A model generated the notes under the pieces. The model was not told the origin of the DNA and searched no databases. It saw only the letters and a program-made list of their open reading frames with translations. A program made the translations under genes and the position numbers. Shown here piece by piece: positions 8,819 to 17,830 of a stretch of 64,000 nucleotides of DNA (its first letter is position 1; the number at the start of each line of letters is the position of its first letter). Origin of the DNA: Treponema socranskii subsp. buccale (lineage in GTDB: Bacteria > Spirochaetota > Spirochaetia > Treponematales > Treponemataceae); contig NZ_CP054258.1 of assembly GCF_024181585.1 (NCBI RefSeq), positions 1,984,001-2,048,000 of the forward strand, read 5' to 3'.

Positions 8819-9280
8819 TCAGCCGAGAAAACATTGAGGATCCGGAGCTTCCTGCGTTCCGTGCATTTCAGCATCAAGATCTTTTTCGTCGATCACGTCG
8901 AGCATTTTTGAAAACCGTATACGGTTCTTTTTTATCGCATTGTTCAATTTTTTCAGAGCCGATTTTTTTACATTATACAAAGTAACCGTATATGCGAATT
9001 CGCCGCCGCTCGCGTCAAGCGCCTGCACCATCGAAGTGCATTTTAATCCCGTAATGTGAAATTTTTTATTATTCGCCGAAGCGATTGTTAAATCCGCATT
9101 TTCATTCGGGATGATGTTTGTTTGAACGGCGGTAATGCCCAGATCTTTTATGATCATGTCTTTAAAAAACAGGGCGACTTCATTGTTCACTTCCGCAAAT
9201 ATTTTTTCAGGTTCATACTCATTGGCAAAGATGCCGTTGCATCCGATTGCCAGTAAAATCAATAACAAAAGCTTTTTCAT
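8819..9280 (-). CDS. Small exported protein, function unknown
   Basis: 153 residues with an N-terminal export signal (KK, then LLLLILLAIGC). The Cys at about residue 14 is preceded by LAIG, a loose spirochaetal lipobox; alternatively signal peptidase I would cut after GIFA. The mature part is a mixed fold with a central stretch reading KKFHITGLKCTSMVQALDAS, and no catalytic motif is seen. The start is well fixed by GGAGG four bases before the ATG at 9280. A promoter-like region with a perfect inverted repeat lies just upstream. I infer a periplasmic protein or lipoprotein. Confidence 0.75.
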   Translation of the reverse strand: MKKLLLLILLAIGCNGIFANEYEPEKIFAEVNNEVALFFKDMIIKDLGITAVQTNIIPNENADLTIASANNKKFHITGLKCTSMVQALDASGGEFAYTVTLYNVKKSALKKLNNAIKKNRIRFSKMLDVIDEKDLDAEMHGTQEAPDPQCFLG

Positions 9281-9306
9281 TTTTCCTCCGAATTGTTTCC
9301 CGCCGC

Positions 9307-9320
9307 AGATAAAGTTATCT
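9307..9320 (-). promoter_or_regulatory. Inverted repeat at the promoter of the small exported protein
   Basis: AGATAAAGTTATCT has six-base arms around a two-base centre. It lies just downstream of a TATAAA -10-like element on the minus strand, about 27 bp before the start codon at 9280, in the usual place for a repressor operator. Confidence 0.35.
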
Positions 9321-9373
9321 TATTTATAAGCATCTTTTTTATCGTTAGGGTAATGTTCAAGCCCGATTCCGGT

Positions 9374-9410
9374 AAAAAAACTGTCCGAAAATCGAAACTT
9401 TCGGACAGTT
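9374..9410 (-). terminator. Terminator downstream of the EF-G-like gene
   Basis: A 12-bp perfect stem (AACTGTCCGAAA at 9379-9390 with its complement at 9399-9410) and an 8-nt loop are followed on the minus strand by seven T residues (9374-9380 as A on the plus strand). It terminates the gene ending at 9469. Confidence 0.85.
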
Positions 9411-9468
9411 CCTAAACGGTTTTTCCGTTTGCGTTTCTGAAAATACCGCACGCGGCGGTACATATCCC

Positions 9469-11565
9469 CTACTCTTCTGCGAATCCGGCTGCGGCTTTTT
9501 CGGCACGCGCAGCGACTTCTTTGCTTTGAATGTCTGAAGGCGCCTGTTCGTAGCGCGCGAATTCATAGCTGTACTCTCCGCGTCCTCCGGTCATGGAGCG
9601 GAGTCCCGTACAGTAATCGAAAAGTTCCATCTGCGGAACGTCGGCTTCGATGATCTGTTTACCGCCGGGAGCGGGATTCATACCGAGCACGCGGCCCCGC
9701 CGCTTCGTCAAATCTCCCATGATGTCTCCGGTATACGCATCGGGGACGACGACTTTTAAATTGACGATCGGTTCGAGCAGCACGGGGCTTGCTTCCATAA
9801 AGCCTTTTTTAAACGCAAACTTCGCTGCGGTTTTAAATGCGATTTCCGACGAATCGACCGGATGATACGAACCGTCGTAGAGCGTCGCCTGCACGCCGAC
9901 GACGGGGTAAGCGGCAAGCGGACCGCGAACAGTCGATTCGGCGATGCCTTTTTCGACGGCGGGAAAATAATTTTTCGGCACGGAGCCGCCGACGACTTTT
10001 TGATCGAACGCGTACGGCTTTGTAAAATCGCCGGTCGGAGCGAAGCGCATTTTGACGTGGCCGTACTGCCCGTGCCCGCCGGTTTGTTTTTTATATTTGT
10101 GTTCGACGTCGGAATTCTTTTTTATCGTTTCGCGGAATGCGACTTTCGGTTTTTCGATCCGCAAATCGATTTTATATTCGTCTTTCAAAATACTTTGAAT
10201 GACGTCGAGGTGCAGATCTCCCATGCCGTACATGAGCATCTGTCCGTTGACGGAATCGTTGACCGTTTTAAACGTCGGATCCTCCGCGGAAATTTTTGCC
10301 ATCGCCTGCGAGATTTTATCGACGTCGGCTTTATTGACCGCGTGATAGCGCAGGTACGTATACGGAACGGGAAGATCCTGTTTCGGATACTGGATCGGCG
10401 TCGCCTTCGTCGAAAGCGTGTCGCCCGTCTTTACGTCACCCAGCTTTGCGACGGCGCCCAAATCGCCGGCATGGAGTTCGGAAATTTCCGTCGTTTTATT
10501 ACCCTGCATGATGTAAAGCTTTCCGATTTTAAATTCGGAAGCCGTCGATGCGTTGTAGACGAGATCGTCGGTTTTAAAGATGCCGGAACGGATTTTAATA
10601 AGGCTGTATCTGCCGAGGAAAGGATCGACAATCGTCTTAAATACGAAAGCGGTCTTCGGCTTGAGCACGTCGAAGTTAGCTTTGAAAATTTCGTTCGTGT
10701 TCGTATTGATGCCGGACACTTTGCGGCTTTCCGCCGCCGGCATATACTTTTCGATATCGTCCATGAGGTTATACACGCCGTGCACCGCAGTACCCGACCC
10801 CATGCACACCGGTACGATCGAGCCGTCCTGTATGGAAAGACGCACCGCTTCGCGTATTTCCGTTTCGGAAAATTCTTCGCCCGCAAAAAAGCGTTCCATA
10901 AAATCTTCCGACGTTTCGGCAACCGCTTCCATCAAAATCGTGTGATAGGCGGCCAAGTGCTCTTTCGAATAATCGGGTATGTCGGTCGGTTCGACGACGC
11001 CGATCGCTTTATAGCGGAACGCTTTTTGCTGGATGACGTTGACGTAACCGGTAAACTTGCCGTCGTCGCGGATCGGCATATTGAACGGTGCGATCTTTTT
11101 GCCGTACACCGCAGTCAAATCTTCGATCGCTTTTCTGTAGGAAACGTCGTCGATATCCATATCGGTTACGAAAAACATGCGCGGCAGATGATATTTTTCG
11201 CACAGTTCCCACGCTTTTTCGGTGCCGGCTTCGATGCCCGATTTACCCGACACGACGATGATCGCGCCGTCGGCGACGCTCATCGCTTCGTCCACTTCGC
11301 CGGAAAAATCGAAATAACCGGGAGTATCGAGGATATTGAATTTATAATCGTTCCACTCGACGGGAACGAGAGACGTTCTGATCGATATGCCGCGCTTTTG
11401 CTCTTCTTTTGTAAAATCGCTGACGGTGTTTCCGTCTTCAACGCGGCCGAGCCTCGTCGTCAATTTGCTCAAATAACACATCGCTTCGACGAGCGTCGTT
11501 TTTCCCGCCCCCCCGTGTCCGAGAACGGCAACATTTCTGATCTTATCGGTTGTGTAGACCTTCAT
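9469..11565 (-). CDS. EF-G-like translational GTPase
   Basis: 698 residues with full EF-G architecture: G domain (GHGGAGKTT P-loop, RGISIRT switch I region, DTPGYFDF G3), domain II, and domains III-V ending in a FusA-type C-terminus (GGRGEYSYEFARYEQAP). The G4 position reads TDMD (FVTDMDIDD) instead of the usual NKxD, so guanine recognition may be altered. This resembles the second, divergent EF-G of many anaerobes rather than the housekeeping translocase; it could act in ribosome recycling or have another ribosome-linked role. The start was set at the ATG with GGAGG ten bases upstream; the frame runs on without purpose to 11931. A terminator follows. Confidence 0.88.
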   Translation of the reverse strand: MKVYTTDKIRNVAVLGHGGAGKTTLVEAMCYLSKLTTRLGRVEDGNTVSDFTKEEQKRGISIRTSLVPVEWNDYKFNILDTPGYFDFSGEVDEAMSVADGAIIVVSGKSGIEAGTEKAWELCEKYHLPRMFFVTDMDIDDVSYRKAIEDLTAVYGKKIAPFNMPIRDDGKFTGYVNVIQQKAFRYKAIGVVEPTDIPDYSKEHLAAYHTILMEAVAETSEDFMERFFAGEEFSETEIREAVRLSIQDGSIVPVCMGSGTAVHGVYNLMDDIEKYMPAAESRKVSGINTNTNEIFKANFDVLKPKTAFVFKTIVDPFLGRYSLIKIRSGIFKTDDLVYNASTASEFKIGKLYIMQGNKTTEISELHAGDLGAVAKLGDVKTGDTLSTKATPIQYPKQDLPVPYTYLRYHAVNKADVDKISQAMAKISAEDPTFKTVNDSVNGQMLMYGMGDLHLDVIQSILKDEYKIDLRIEKPKVAFRETIKKNSDVEHKYKKQTGGHGQYGHVKMRFAPTGDFTKPYAFDQKVVGGSVPKNYFPAVEKGIAESTVRGPLAAYPVVGVQATLYDGSYHPVDSSEIAFKTAAKFAFKKGFMEASPVLLEPIVNLKVVVPDAYTGDIMGDLTKRRGRVLGMNPAPGGKQIIEADVPQMELFDYCTGLRSMTGGRGEYSYEFARYEQAPSDIQSKEVAARAEKAAAGFAEE

Positions 11566-11702
11566 GATGCATTTTCCTCCAATTTTTATAAATATATACG
11601 AATATTGTACTACGGTATTTGTGAAAACGCAAATAATTTTTTTATCGAGATTGCGGGAGACCGACGATTTACTGTGAGGCGGCGCTGAAATCCGAAAAGG
11701 TC

Positions 11703-13064
11703 TTACTGAGGATTGAAAGTCGCCGTCGTACGCACGCGCACGAGATGGATAAAATCGCCTTGAAACATGCGCGAGAATTCTCCAAGCGTCGATTCGGCAT
11801 TGTTTCGGAATACGGCGCACTGAAATTTTCCGGCGTCGTCGAAATACGGAAAGAAAATCGCGCATTGATTGAACGCGTGCACTTCGGGAATTCTTTTGCG
11901 ATCGGTTTCGCGAATCGCCGCGAGGTAGCATTCACCGGGATATTCGGCTGCAAAGACGTACAAAAGAGAAGCGAGTGCGGACGCGGGATAGCCTGAATCT
12001 TTAACGTACCCGACGGTATTCTTTACGCCGTCCGCCGTCATCTCCGCGGCAAACGGATCTTCGGTCATATCGACGCCCGATTCGGGATACCGGTAGGTTT
12101 TGCCCGTCGCGACGGAAAACACTGCCGCAGCCAAATTGCGCGTCCAGTCGAGCGCAAAGGATATATTGTATTGTTCCGAAACTATGCCTTGAAAACCTAC
12201 GGGATCGCAGCTCACCGTCGGCTCGAGGAGCGGCCGCCGCTTGAGTCCGCCTCTCGTCATCGGATAGACGATGCCGTCGGCAATCCATTTGACGAAGCCC
12301 GCGGAAGAGAGCGACATTTTACCCGCATCTTCGGCGTGCATGCGGCGGGGCGCGCCGGTTAAAATCGACACGGGATTTCCGTTTTCGTCGTACATCGCAT
12401 CGTCGGCATAGACGAGATTCGCAAGGCGCGAACGGATGACCCGTATCATCGAAAGGGTCGTATCGTATGCGCCGTCTCGCCGGACGGTATAGCGCCACGG
12501 AAGCGTATGCTTTGTGAGATTTACGACATCGGAAAACGACATCGCGTAAAAGCGCTCGAAAGGAAGACCCGTCGGAACTTGACACGCGCAATAGTTTCCG
12601 AAAATGACAAAATCTCCGTACGCGCTTTTTCCGTGCGGAGAAAATTGGACGTACACGCCGCTGTCGGGTGCAAAATAACAGCGCACGCAAATCGGATTTC
12701 CCGAACGCTTATCCCGAACGAGGAGCCAGCTGCCCGGCGCCGACGACGAATAGATGTCCTGCACCGCCGTCGTTTTGCCGCTTTCGGAGTATACGTCGAC
12801 CGGCATTTCCGTGCGGGGAGCGACGACGACGGAAAAAGTCGTATCGGTTTCTTCGAGGCGGATCTGAAAGCGGTTTCCGTCTTTTGCCGTACGCACTTCG
12901 GTACGGTTTTCTCTGACGGATGAAAGCGGAGCTTCAAACCACGTTTCGCGCAGTTCTTTTCGTATGTCGGACGAATCGGGGACAAGAGTCTGAGCGAAAA
13001 GCACATTCACCGCCCCCCAGACGAATGACAGTAAAATTAATAATTTTCCGGCAGCACTGCGCAT
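11703..13064 (-). CDS. Exported protein of unknown function behind the activase
   Basis: 453 residues with a clear signal peptide (LLILLSFVWGAVNVLFA; likely cleavage before QTL). The mature protein has no family I recognise. It has several aromatic-rich beta-like stretches and scattered single cysteines, suggesting a periplasmic or outer-membrane-associated soluble domain. The ATG at 13064 has AGGAGG five bases upstream. It starts 20 bp after the activase stop and is probably cotranscribed with it, though a functional link is not evident. Confidence 0.75.
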   Translation of the reverse strand: MRSAAGKLLILLSFVWGAVNVLFAQTLVPDSSDIRKELRETWFEAPLSSVRENRTEVRTAKDGNRFQIRLEETDTTFSVVVAPRTEMPVDVYSESGKTTAVQDIYSSSAPGSWLLVRDKRSGNPICVRCYFAPDSGVYVQFSPHGKSAYGDFVIFGNYCACQVPTGLPFERFYAMSFSDVVNLTKHTLPWRYTVRRDGAYDTTLSMIRVIRSRLANLVYADDAMYDENGNPVSILTGAPRRMHAEDAGKMSLSSAGFVKWIADGIVYPMTRGGLKRRPLLEPTVSCDPVGFQGIVSEQYNISFALDWTRNLAAAVFSVATGKTYRYPESGVDMTEDPFAAEMTADGVKNTVGYVKDSGYPASALASLLYVFAAEYPGECYLAAIRETDRKRIPEVHAFNQCAIFFPYFDDAGKFQCAVFRNNAESTLGEFSRMFQGDFIHLVRVRTTATFNPQ

Positions 13065-13084
13065 TGCTCCTCCTCTATATCCCC

Positions 13085-16000
13085 TCATGCATGCACCGGC
13101 GCAAGCACCGGAGGACGGTTCCCTGCTGCAACGGGTTCGAAATCGGTAAAGCTTACGGCCCCTTCGGCAAAACGTATTTCGGGCTTTACGAGAGAGCCGT
13201 CACTCATCACGATCATACCCTCTTCGTTTTCGTCGGGATGCTTTCCGATCGGCGCGTTCGACAGCAAAAGCTTTAAACGGTTGAGCTGATTGACTTCACT
13301 CGAACCCGGATCGTAATCGATCGCGCTGATATTCGCACCGGGAAAGCGCCGGCGGAGCTCTTTTATCATACCCTTTCCGGTAACGTGATTCGGAAGACAG
13401 GCAAAGGGCTGCACACACGCGATGCTCGGCACTCCCGTTTTGATGAGTTCGACCATCTCCGCCGTGAGGAACCAGCCTTCGCCCGTGATGTTTCCGAGCT
13501 GGACGATGTCGTCGACGCTTTTCATCTGCTCGTATATCGTTTCGGGCGCGTCGAAGCGCCGGCTTTTGCGGAGATATTTTTCAATCGGCTTTCTGAACGA
13601 CTCCGTAAACCACACGAGAAGGCGCGCAATCGTTTCGGTCTTTTTCGGGAACGCGAGTTTTTCGTGACGGAAAATGCCGGTCGAAAACGTATACAGGAAA
13701 AAGTTCACCATGTCGGGCATAACCGCTTCCGCGCCTTCGCGCTCGATCGTATCGACGATCTGATTGTTCGCCGTCGGATGGAATTTGACGAGGATTTCTC
13801 CGACTATGCCGATGCGCGGTTTTTTGATCGGCAAAAGCGGCAGCGCATCGAAATCGTCGATGATGTTTTTGACAAGTTTGTGAAAACCGCGGACCGAAAG
13901 GGAGCGCAGCTGAATCTCCGCCCTGCCGTTCCATTTTTCGTACAGCGCGTTCGCCGAGCCCTGCACTTTTTCGTAAGGGCGCGTCCGGTACAAAACGCGC
14001 ATGAGCACATCTCCTATCATCGAACTCATGATGAGCCGTTCGAGGAGAGGAAGCGTCACTTTAAATCCCGGATTTTGTTCGAGACCGTTCGCGTTCAGCG
14101 AAAGGACGGGGATGTGACCCCAGCCCGCATCATTTAAAGCGCGCCTGATAAAGCCGATGTAATTCGTCGCGCGGCAGCCGCCTCCCGTCTGCGAAATGAT
14201 GAGGGATGTGTGATTCAAATCGTATTTGCCCGATTCGAGAGCGGCTATCATTTGCCCCGTGACGAGGATCGACGGATAACACGCGTCGTTGTTGACAAAT
14301 CTCAAACCTATGTCGACGGCGTGCGGATCGACCGCATCGAGTACGACGAATTTATAGCCGGAATATTCGAAGGCTTTTTGAAAGAGGCGGAAGTGGATCG
14401 GCGACATCTGAGGAGCGATGATCGTGTGCGTGTACTTCATCTCTTTCGTAAACACTTGCTTTCGGTACGCGGCGCTCTTTACGACGGGCTTTTGATGCCG
14501 CCTCTCGCGCTCCTTTACCGCGGCGATGAGCGAGCGGATGCGGATGCGTACCGCGCCCAAGTTCGCACCTTCATCGATTTTAATAAGCGTATACATGCGT
14601 CCCTTTGCGCGCATGATTTCATCAACCTGATCGGCTGTAACCGCGTCCAGCCCGCAGCCGAAACTCGTGAGCTGCACGAGTTCGAGATTCGGCATGCCGG
14701 CGACAAAGGAAGCCGCCCGGTATAATCGATTATGATACGTCCACTGATCGATGATGCGAAGCGGCCGCTCGATGCTGCCCAAATGCGCGACGCTGTCTTC
14801 GGTAAAGACCGCAAGTCCCAAATCGTTTATCAGTTCGGGAATGCCGTGATTGATTTCGGGATCGAGGTGATACGGACGGCCTGCGAGCACGATGCCGTTT
14901 GCGCCGCGCCTGATCGTTTCTTCGATCGCTTCGACACCCTTTTCTTCCGTATCGCGCCGAAACTTTTCCTGTTCCGCCCACGCTTCGTCGACCGCGCGCG
15001 AGATGCGCTCTTTCGTCAATTCCGGAAAGTGCGGGATAAGCTCTTCGGCCAAGCGCACGGCCAGACGGTCTTTATCGTAAATCGGCAAAAACGGATCCAT
15101 GTACAAAATGGAAGTGTCCTGCCTCAGCGAATCGATATTGTTGCGCAGCACTTCGGGATAGCTTGTGACGATGGGACAATTATAGTGATTGCCCGCAGTC
15201 GAATCTTCCTGCTGTTCGTAGGGCGCGCAGGGATAGAAAATAAATTTTATGCCCTGCTGCAAAAGGCTTTCGACGTGTCCGTGAGAAATCTTTCCCGGAT
15301 AGCACACCGACTCCGACGGAATCGTTTCAAGCCCTTTTTCGTAAACCGTACGCGACGATCGGGAAGAAAGGCGCACGCGGAAACCGAGCGAAGTGAAAAA
15401 CGTAAACCACAGCGGATAATTTTCGTACATATTGAGTACGCGCGGGATACCGACTTCTCCCATCGGCGCATCTTCGGCGCGGAGCGGAACGTAATCGTTA
15501 AAAAGCCGCGCGTATTTCCACGCGAACATATTCGGAAGCTTCGCTTCTTTTCCCGCTTCGATATTCGTCGCTTTTTTATTGCTCGCGTCGAGGACATTGC
15601 CGTCGAGTTCGGCTCCACGCTCGCAGCGGTTGCCCGTTACGAACTTTCGCTCGAAGCCGCCGGTAGAGAACGTGTTGATCGTCAAAAGGCAGTTGTTTTG
15701 GCATTTGCCGCAGCGGCGGAGATCGAGCTTGACGCTGAACGACTCAAGATCCGAAAGCGTGGCGATGCCCGAACGGATTTCATGACGAGGAGCGTCCGGC
15801 CCTTCTTCGGGCTTCGGAGCCGAAAGGTCGAGCCACTGATCGTAGGCGATGAGCGCCGAACCGTAAGCGCCCATGAGACCTGCAACATCGGGACGGAATA
15901 CGTGCACGCCCGAAATATTTTCGAACGCGCGCAGCACGGCGTCGTTGTTGAACGTACCGCCCTGCACGACGACTTTCGTGCCGATGTCGCTCGCCTTGCG

Positions 16001-17644
16001 CAATTTAATAACTTTGAAAAGCGCATTTTTAATAACCGAATACGAAAGACCCGCGGAGATGTCGGCGACGGATGCGCCTTCTTTTTGCGCCTGTTTGACG
16101 CGGCTGTTCATAAATACGGTGCACCGGCTTCCCAAGTCGACGGGCTTTTCGGCGAGCAGCGCCCTTTTGCTGAACTCGCGTACATCCATACCCATCGTGC
16201 GCGCAAAGTTGTCGAGAAAGCTGCCGCAGCCGGAAGAGCAGGCTTCGTTCAATTGAATGGAAACGATGGCGCCGTCTTTCATGCGAAGGCATTTCATATC
16301 CTGCCCGCCGATGTCGAGCAAAAATTCGACGCCCGGCACGAAAAAGTCCGCCGCGCGGAAATGCGTTATCGTTTCGACTTCGCCCGCATCGACGTTGAGC
16401 GCCGCCTGAAAGAGCGCTTCTCCGTAACCGGTCGAAACCGCACGCGCGATGTACACGTCTTTCGGAAGCCGCGCATACAAGCCTTTTAAAACTTTGACGG
16501 CAAGGTCTACGGGATTGCCCGCGTTCGCCGCATAAAAATCCCACAGGATCCTTCCTTCCTGATCGATAAGCACGGCTTTGGTCGTCGTGGAACCCGCATC
16601 GAGGCCGAGAAAAACAGGACCTTTGACAGAATCCAAATCACCGCGCTTCGCTTTTTCTTTTGCATGCCGATTGACAAATTCGTCGAGATCGCTTTGACTT
16701 TTAAACAGCGGCTCCAAGCGCTGCACTTCGCTCAGTTCCGCACCGACGAGGTTCGAAAGGCTGCTTCTGAAATCGGCAACCGTCGGAAAAGCAAAATCCG
16801 GCATACCCGAATAGCGGCGGTCGGCCGAATACGCGCAGCCCTGCGCGACGAAAAGCTGGGAATTTTCCGGGACGATGATTTCGTCGTCTTTTAATTTCAG
16901 CGTAACGATAAAGCGTTCACGCAGCTGATCCATAAAGTGAAGCGGGCCGCCCAAAAACGCGACATGACCGCGTATCGGTTTTCCGCACGCAAGACCGGAA
17001 ATCGTTTGGTTGACGACGGCTTGAAAAATGGATGCGGCGATATCTTCGCGGCGGGCGCCTTCGTTGATGAGCGGCTGCACGTCGGTTTTCGCAAAAACGC
17101 CGCAACGTGCGGCAATCGGGTAGATCGTGTGCGCGTCTTTTGCAAGCGTATTGAGACCGTCGGCGTCCGTTTCAAGGAGAGCGGCCATCTGATCGATAAA
17201 GGCGCCGGTACCGCCCGCGCACGTACCGTTCATGCGCTGCTCGACCCCGCCTTTAAAATACGTAATCTTCGCATCTTCGCCGCCGAGTTCGATGACGACA
17301 TCGGTGAGCGGTATAATCGTTTTGACGGCAGTCGTCGCCGCGATAACTTCCTGAATAAACGGAACGGAAAGCCACTGCGACACGGACAATCCTCCCGAAC
17401 CGGTCACTTTGACGGTAACCGCCCGCTCCGCTCCTCCCGCGATATTTTTTTCGAGAAAATCGAGAGCTTTGTTTACGACGGATATGATCGTACTGCGGAT
17501 ATCGGCACGGTGACGTTCGTAGGCGCTGTATATGAGCGTATCGTCGTCGTCGAGTACGGCGATCTTTACGGTCGTCGAGCCGACATCGATGCCGATACGG
17601 ATCGGAAGCAATTCATTATGTAAAGCACTTTGTGTTACTGCCAT
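13085..17644 (-). CDS. Giant 2-hydroxyacyl-CoA dehydratase activase-like protein
   Basis: 1,519 residues. There are two BadF/BadG-type ASKHA ATPase domains: the first at residues about 15-270 (GIDVGSTTVKIAVL, GGEDAKI, GTCAGGTGAFIDQ), the second at about 340-600 (LGLDAGSTTTKAVLI, DIGGQDMKCLRM, NEACSSGCGSFL). Cys residues in the NGTCAGGTG and CSSGCGSF loops match the bridging [4Fe-4S] ligands of activases. The rest resembles the DUF2229 and dehydratase D-component-like region (SESVCYPGKISHGHV, IFYPCAPYEQQ, TSFGCGLDAV). Activases drive ATP-dependent electron injection into radical dehydratases. Fused forms are widespread in anaerobes, with unknown substrate. AAGGA precedes the ATG, and an extended TATAAT element lies about 40 bp upstream. 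Confidence 0.9.
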   Translation of the reverse strand: MAVTQSALHNELLPIRIGIDVGSTTVKIAVLDDDDTLIYSAYERHRADIRSTIISVVNKALDFLEKNIAGGAERAVTVKVTGSGGLSVSQWLSVPFIQEVIAATTAVKTIIPLTDVVIELGGEDAKITYFKGGVEQRMNGTCAGGTGAFIDQMAALLETDADGLNTLAKDAHTIYPIAARCGVFAKTDVQPLINEGARREDIAASIFQAVVNQTISGLACGKPIRGHVAFLGGPLHFMDQLRERFIVTLKLKDDEIIVPENSQLFVAQGCAYSADRRYSGMPDFAFPTVADFRSSLSNLVGAELSEVQRLEPLFKSQSDLDEFVNRHAKEKAKRGDLDSVKGPVFLGLDAGSTTTKAVLIDQEGRILWDFYAANAGNPVDLAVKVLKGLYARLPKDVYIARAVSTGYGEALFQAALNVDAGEVETITHFRAADFFVPGVEFLLDIGGQDMKCLRMKDGAIVSIQLNEACSSGCGSFLDNFARTMGMDVREFSKRALLAEKPVDLGSRCTVFMNSRVKQAQKEGASVADISAGLSYSVIKNALFKVIKLRKASDIGTKVVVQGGTFNNDAVLRAFENISGVHVFRPDVAGLMGAYGSALIAYDQWLDLSAPKPEEGPDAPRHEIRSGIATLSDLESFSVKLDLRRCGKCQNNCLLTINTFSTGGFERKFVTGNRCERGAELDGNVLDASNKKATNIEAGKEAKLPNMFAWKYARLFNDYVPLRAEDAPMGEVGIPRVLNMYENYPLWFTFFTSLGFRVRLSSRSSRTVYEKGLETIPSESVCYPGKISHGHVESLLQQGIKFIFYPCAPYEQQEDSTAGNHYNCPIVTSYPEVLRNNIDSLRQDTSILYMDPFLPIYDKDRLAVRLAEELIPHFPELTKERISRAVDEAWAEQEKFRRDTEEKGVEAIEETIRRGANGIVLAGRPYHLDPEINHGIPELINDLGLAVFTEDSVAHLGSIERPLRIIDQWTYHNRLYRAASFVAGMPNLELVQLTSFGCGLDAVTADQVDEIMRAKGRMYTLIKIDEGANLGAVRIRIRSLIAAVKERERRHQKPVVKSAAYRKQVFTKEMKYTHTIIAPQMSPIHFRLFQKAFEYSGYKFVVLDAVDPHAVDIGLRFVNNDACYPSILVTGQMIAALESGKYDLNHTSLIISQTGGGCRATNYIGFIRRALNDAGWGHIPVLSLNANGLEQNPGFKVTLPLLERLIMSSMIGDVLMRVLYRTRPYEKVQGSANALYEKWNGRAEIQLRSLSVRGFHKLVKNIIDDFDALPLLPIKKPRIGIVGEILVKFHPTANNQIVDTIEREGAEAVMPDMVNFFLYTFSTGIFRHEKLAFPKKTETIARLLVWFTESFRKPIEKYLRKSRRFDAPETIYEQMKSVDDIVQLGNITGEGWFLTAEMVELIKTGVPSIACVQPFACLPNHVTGKGMIKELRRRFPGANISAIDYDPGSSEVNQLNRLKLLLSNAPIGKHPDENEEGMIVMSDGSLVKPEIRFAEGAVSFTDFEPVAAGNRPPVLAPVHA

Positions 17645-17770
17645 AAATTCCTTGTTAATTCTCTCCCGTTTTAGCTCTCTCTATTATAATAGTAGTAAAG
17701 CATAAAATAGGCAAGTTGAACGATTTTACAAATTGACGGCAGGTGCGATCCTATGCGCCATACGGTACCG

Positions 17771-17797
17771 AAAAAGATCCGCGCGATCCGCCGCGCG
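17771..17797 (-). terminator. Terminator downstream of hcp
   Basis: On the minus strand CGCGCG, a six-base loop GCGGAT and CGCGCG are followed by GATCTTTTT (A-run at 17771-17775 on the plus strand). It lies 34 bp past the hcp stop codon. Confidence 0.7.
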
Positions 17798-17830
17798 CAT
17801 AAGGCGCAAGCGAATCGCACGGTATTCGAT

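Noticed and set aside
9862-11688. 608-codon plus-strand frame opposite the EF-G-like gene
   Set aside because: Antisense shadow of a well-recognised gene; no ribosome site or domain.
11566-11931. N-terminal extension of the EF-G-like gene
   Set aside because: No ribosome site, no similarity; the EF-G N-terminus begins exactly at the ATG at 11565 with GGAGG upstream.
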